From the NCBI RefSeq assembly GCF_900142725.1, contig NZ_FRBW01000001.1, positions 992,001 to 1,056,000 of the forward strand: a stretch of 64,000 bases of DNA. Reading direction: 5' to 3'. The notes below the pieces were generated by a model that saw only the letters and a program-made list of their open reading frames with translations, did not search any database and was not told where the DNA came from. Below, in pieces: positions 61,824 to 64,000 of this stretch (positions within the stretch are counted from its first letter, which is position 1; every line of letters begins with the position of its first letter). Source of the stretch: Roseibium suaedae (GTDB lineage: Bacteria > Pseudomonadota > Alphaproteobacteria > Rhizobiales > Stappiaceae). A program made the translations under genes and the position numbers.

Positions 61824-64000
61824 TCTCAACTGTCTCCAGAAGCTGTTCATAGCGTTTGATGTCGAATTCGCTGACGAGGTCGCGCAGGTGGGCGACAAAG
61901 GCTGCCGATTGCGGCTGGTGCCGCTCTATGTCGTCGAGCTTTTCCCGGATGCCGCGGATATGGCCCATCTGGCTCAGCTGCCTGAGCATCCTGAGGCTCT
62001 CCGCATTGGGCAGGATGCCGGGGGCAAAGAGTGGCGCTTCGGGGGCCTGGGCCTGCGCTTCTTCACGCTCTCCCGTTCTCCAGACGATCTTCAGATGGTG
62101 CTGCAGCCGTTCCAGCAGTTCCTTCAGGCGGAAGGGCTTGACCAGGTAATCGTCGTGGAAGATCCGGTGCACCGGGTCACGGCCGCGCTCATCGGCACTG
62201 GCGGAGATCATGATGATGACGGCTGCACCGTGGCCGGACTGGCGCAGCCTGCGGGCCAGTTCCCAGCCGGACATGCCTGGCATGCTGATGTCCAGCAGGA
62301 AGACCTCGGGCAATTCCTCTTCGGCCAGCTCAAGGCAGGCCTTGGCATTTGGCACAGTGACGACCTTGAAGCCGAGCGGCACAAGGAAATCCCGCAGCAA
62401 GTTGCGCTGGGCCGGATCATCGTCGGCAACCATGATGGTCTGGGTTGCCCCTTCGTAGCCGTAGATCTGCTTTTCTGCCGGGGCAGGGCGGTCCGGCGTC
62501 TGGGCTGCAGACAGGAGCAGGCGGACCCTGAAGGTGCTGCCGTTGCCGAGACTGCTTTGCACGCCAATGTCTCCGCCCATCACTTCGGTGAGAAGCTTGG
62601 TGATGGCAAGCCCCAGCCCGGTACCGGGAATGGAGCTGCTTTCTGCCGTCTCCACCCGCTCGAAGGGAATGAAGATCCGCTCCAGGTCCCGCTCGGCAAT
62701 GCCGATGCCCGTGTCGATCACGGAAAACTCCGCGACCTGGTTCTGATAGCCGACCTTCAGGGTGACGCTGCCGAAATGGGTCCACTTGATCGCGTTGGAC
62801 AGGAGGTTGATCAGGACCTGGCGCAAGCGCTTCTCATCGCCATAGACATGGATCGGCAGGTTGCCGGAAGGCAGGAAGCGGAACTCGATGGACTTGGCAT
62901 CCGCCTGCAGGCGGAACATGTCGACGATCTGGGTCAGAAAATCCTGCAGGTTGAACCTGTCGCGGTAGATGGTCAGATGGCCCGCCTCAATCTTGGAAAT
63001 GTCGAGCAACCCTTCGATCAGCCCGGCCAGATGATCGGAGGAATGGCGGATCACCTTGATCGCATCGCGCCTGCGGGCAGGAATATCCGGATCTCGCTGG
63101 ATCAGCTGGGCATAGCCGGAAATCGCATTCAGCGGCGAACGCAGCTCATGGGAGATGCCGATCAGATACCGGCTCTTGGCCTGATTGGCCGCTTCCGCGG
63201 CTTCCTTGGCCTTTTGCAGTTTCCGATCGGTACGGCTGTGGGCGCGGATTTCCCGCATCAACAGGCTGGTCTGACGCCGGGTTTCCTCATTGGCGACCTT
63301 GCGGCTCTCGTGAACCAGAACGAAAAGCCAGGCCATGACGCCGGAGATGATCAGGAGAATGAAGAAGACCTGTGTGAGGGCCTGGCCGATGCCAAGCCGT
63401 GAGCCTGCAAGCGTGCCTGGTTCCGTGTGGAAATAGACGAAGGAGAGGATGCCGCCGAGCGCCAGGGCGACAATCAGCATGATGCCGAGATAGAGCCCGA
63501 GCCGGGAGGCAAGCCTTACGGCGATGGTCTCCGGCAACACCGTCTTGAAGAAGACTTTCAACTGGTCGCCGAGGCGGGCTTCCTTCTTGCAATCATCCTC
63601 GCAGCGGGCATCGAGCGAACAGCAAAGCGAGCAGATCGGGCCCGTGTAGACCGGGCAATGGGCCATGTCCTCGGTCTCGAAACTGTGCTCGCATATGCAG
63701 CACTTGAGCATGGCCGGTGCCTTGCCTTCCGGGGTCAGGAACGGCTCTTCCTTGCGGGCCAGATAGTAGCGGCCCTTGGTGGCATAGGCGATCAGCGGCG
63801 CCAGAACGATGGCACCAGCAAGGGCGATATAGCTGGCAAAGGCGCGGGGGATATCCCCCAGAATGCCGGAATAGGCGACGAGGGCCAGCAGGCTGGCAAT
63901 GGTCATCGAGCCGAGGCCGACCGGATTGACGTCATAAAGATGCGCCCGCTTGAACTCGATATGAGGCGGGCTGAGCCCCAGCGGCTTGTTGATCACCAGA
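61804..64000 (-). CDS. Hybrid histidine kinase with transporter-like membrane part and Cys cluster (5' end outside window)
   Basis: The frame is open to the window edge, so the N-terminus is missing; the visible 731 residues start in the end of a multi-pass membrane region (NPVGLGSMTIASLLALVAYSG) resembling a cation-symporter. Next comes a Cys-rich segment (about visible residues 97-143, nine Cys including CCIC and CSLCC), two more helices, a coiled linker, a kinase core with phospho-His in GISHELRSPLNA, ATP-binding motifs (NLLSNAIKW, GTGLGLAITK), a receiver with Asp in FLLDISMPGM, and an Hpt-free C-terminal helical tail. It partners the overlapping LuxR regulator. Confidence 0.9.
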   Translation of the reverse strand, partial: LVINKPLGLSPPHIEFKRAHLYDVNPVGLGSMTIASLLALVAYSGILGDIPRAFASYIALAGAIVLAPLIAYATKGRYYLARKEEPFLTPEGKAPAMLKCCICEHSFETEDMAHCPVYTGPICSLCCSLDARCEDDCKKEARLGDQLKVFFKTVLPETIAVRLASRLGLYLGIMLIVALALGGILSFVYFHTEPGTLAGSRLGIGQALTQVFFILLIISGVMAWLFVLVHESRKVANEETRRQTSLLMREIRAHSRTDRKLQKAKEAAEAANQAKSRYLIGISHELRSPLNAISGYAQLIQRDPDIPARRRDAIKVIRHSSDHLAGLIEGLLDISKIEAGHLTIYRDRFNLQDFLTQIVDMFRLQADAKSIEFRFLPSGNLPIHVYGDEKRLRQVLINLLSNAIKWTHFGSVTLKVGYQNQVAEFSVIDTGIGIAERDLERIFIPFERVETAESSSIPGTGLGLAITKLLTEVMGGDIGVQSSLGNGSTFRVRLLLSAAQTPDRPAPAEKQIYGYEGATQTIMVADDDPAQRNLLRDFLVPLGFKVVTVPNAKACLELAEEELPEVFLLDISMPGMSGWELARRLRQSGHGAAVIIMISASADERGRDPVHRIFHDDYLVKPFRLKELLERLQHHLKIVWRTGEREEAQAQAPEAPLFAPGILPNAESLRMLRQLSQMGHIRGIREKLDDIERHQPQSAAFVAHLRDLVSEFDIKRYEQLLETVENDDDCF

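Overview
The window looks like a chromosomal segment of a high-GC, facultatively microaerobic alphaproteobacterium, most likely Rhizobiales/Stappiaceae (Roseibium, Stappia or Pannonibacter-like). This placement is an inference from gene content: a heme-PAS FixL with FixJ and FixK, C4-pathway HemA, a Mur-type operator before sitABCD, and histidine kinases fused to transporter-like domains. No rRNA, tRNA, CRISPR array, prophage or intact insertion sequence was found. Nearly all of the window is dense protein-coding sequence.

Layout. 1-4.3 kb: end of an ATP-dependent DNA ligase, a DsbA-fold isomerase, a secreted coiled-coil protein, a thioesterase and a YjbQ protein. 4.6-11.4 kb: a NarL-type regulator, a GGDEF-EAL protein and an SLC5-fused hybrid kinase. 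11.6-13.8 kb: mscL and an aminotransferase. 13.9-30.5 kb: a low-oxygen respiration region with fixL, fixJ, a single-domain receiver, fixK, hemN, ccoNOQP, ccoG-fixHIS, an unannotated 57-residue membrane protein and hemA. FixK/FNR-type boxes (TTGAT-N4-ATCAA or close) lie before ccoN, hemN and hemA. Together they suggest one circuit in which FixL senses O2, FixJ drives fixK, and FixK raises oxidase and heme supply.

30.7-31.0 kb is a 264-bp MITE-like element with 31-bp inverted ends. 31-34 kb holds a receiver protein, a GntR regulator with a long palindromic operator, and aroQ. 33.6-37.3 kb is the sitABCD manganese transporter with a Mur-type box. 37.5-40.1 kb is a DeoR regulator and an alkaline phosphatase behind a Pho box. 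40.2-44.0 kb is a metal-type ABC cluster (secreted CPFC protein, ATPase, FtsX permease, His-rich PCuAC-like protein, TlpA-like thioredoxin). 44.4-54.3 kb is an IclR-controlled unsaturated-uronide locus: GH105 hydrolase, sugar ABC transporter and three Gfo/Idh/MocA oxidoreductases. 54.3-60.4 kb is a TetR-controlled RND efflux operon with two adaptors. 60.4-64.0 kb is a DUF2218 protein, a LuxR-type regulator and a Cys-rich hybrid kinase cut by the window edge.

A family of palindromic intergenic repeats (GTCATCCCGG...CCGGGA type) recurs in four gaps, three of them between convergent genes. The least explained items are the small membrane protein beside the cbb3 genes, the Met-free PCuAC protein in a Zrg-like ABC cluster, the FixT-like receiver between fixJ and fixK, the Cys-cluster kinase and the three-dehydrogenase uronide locus.
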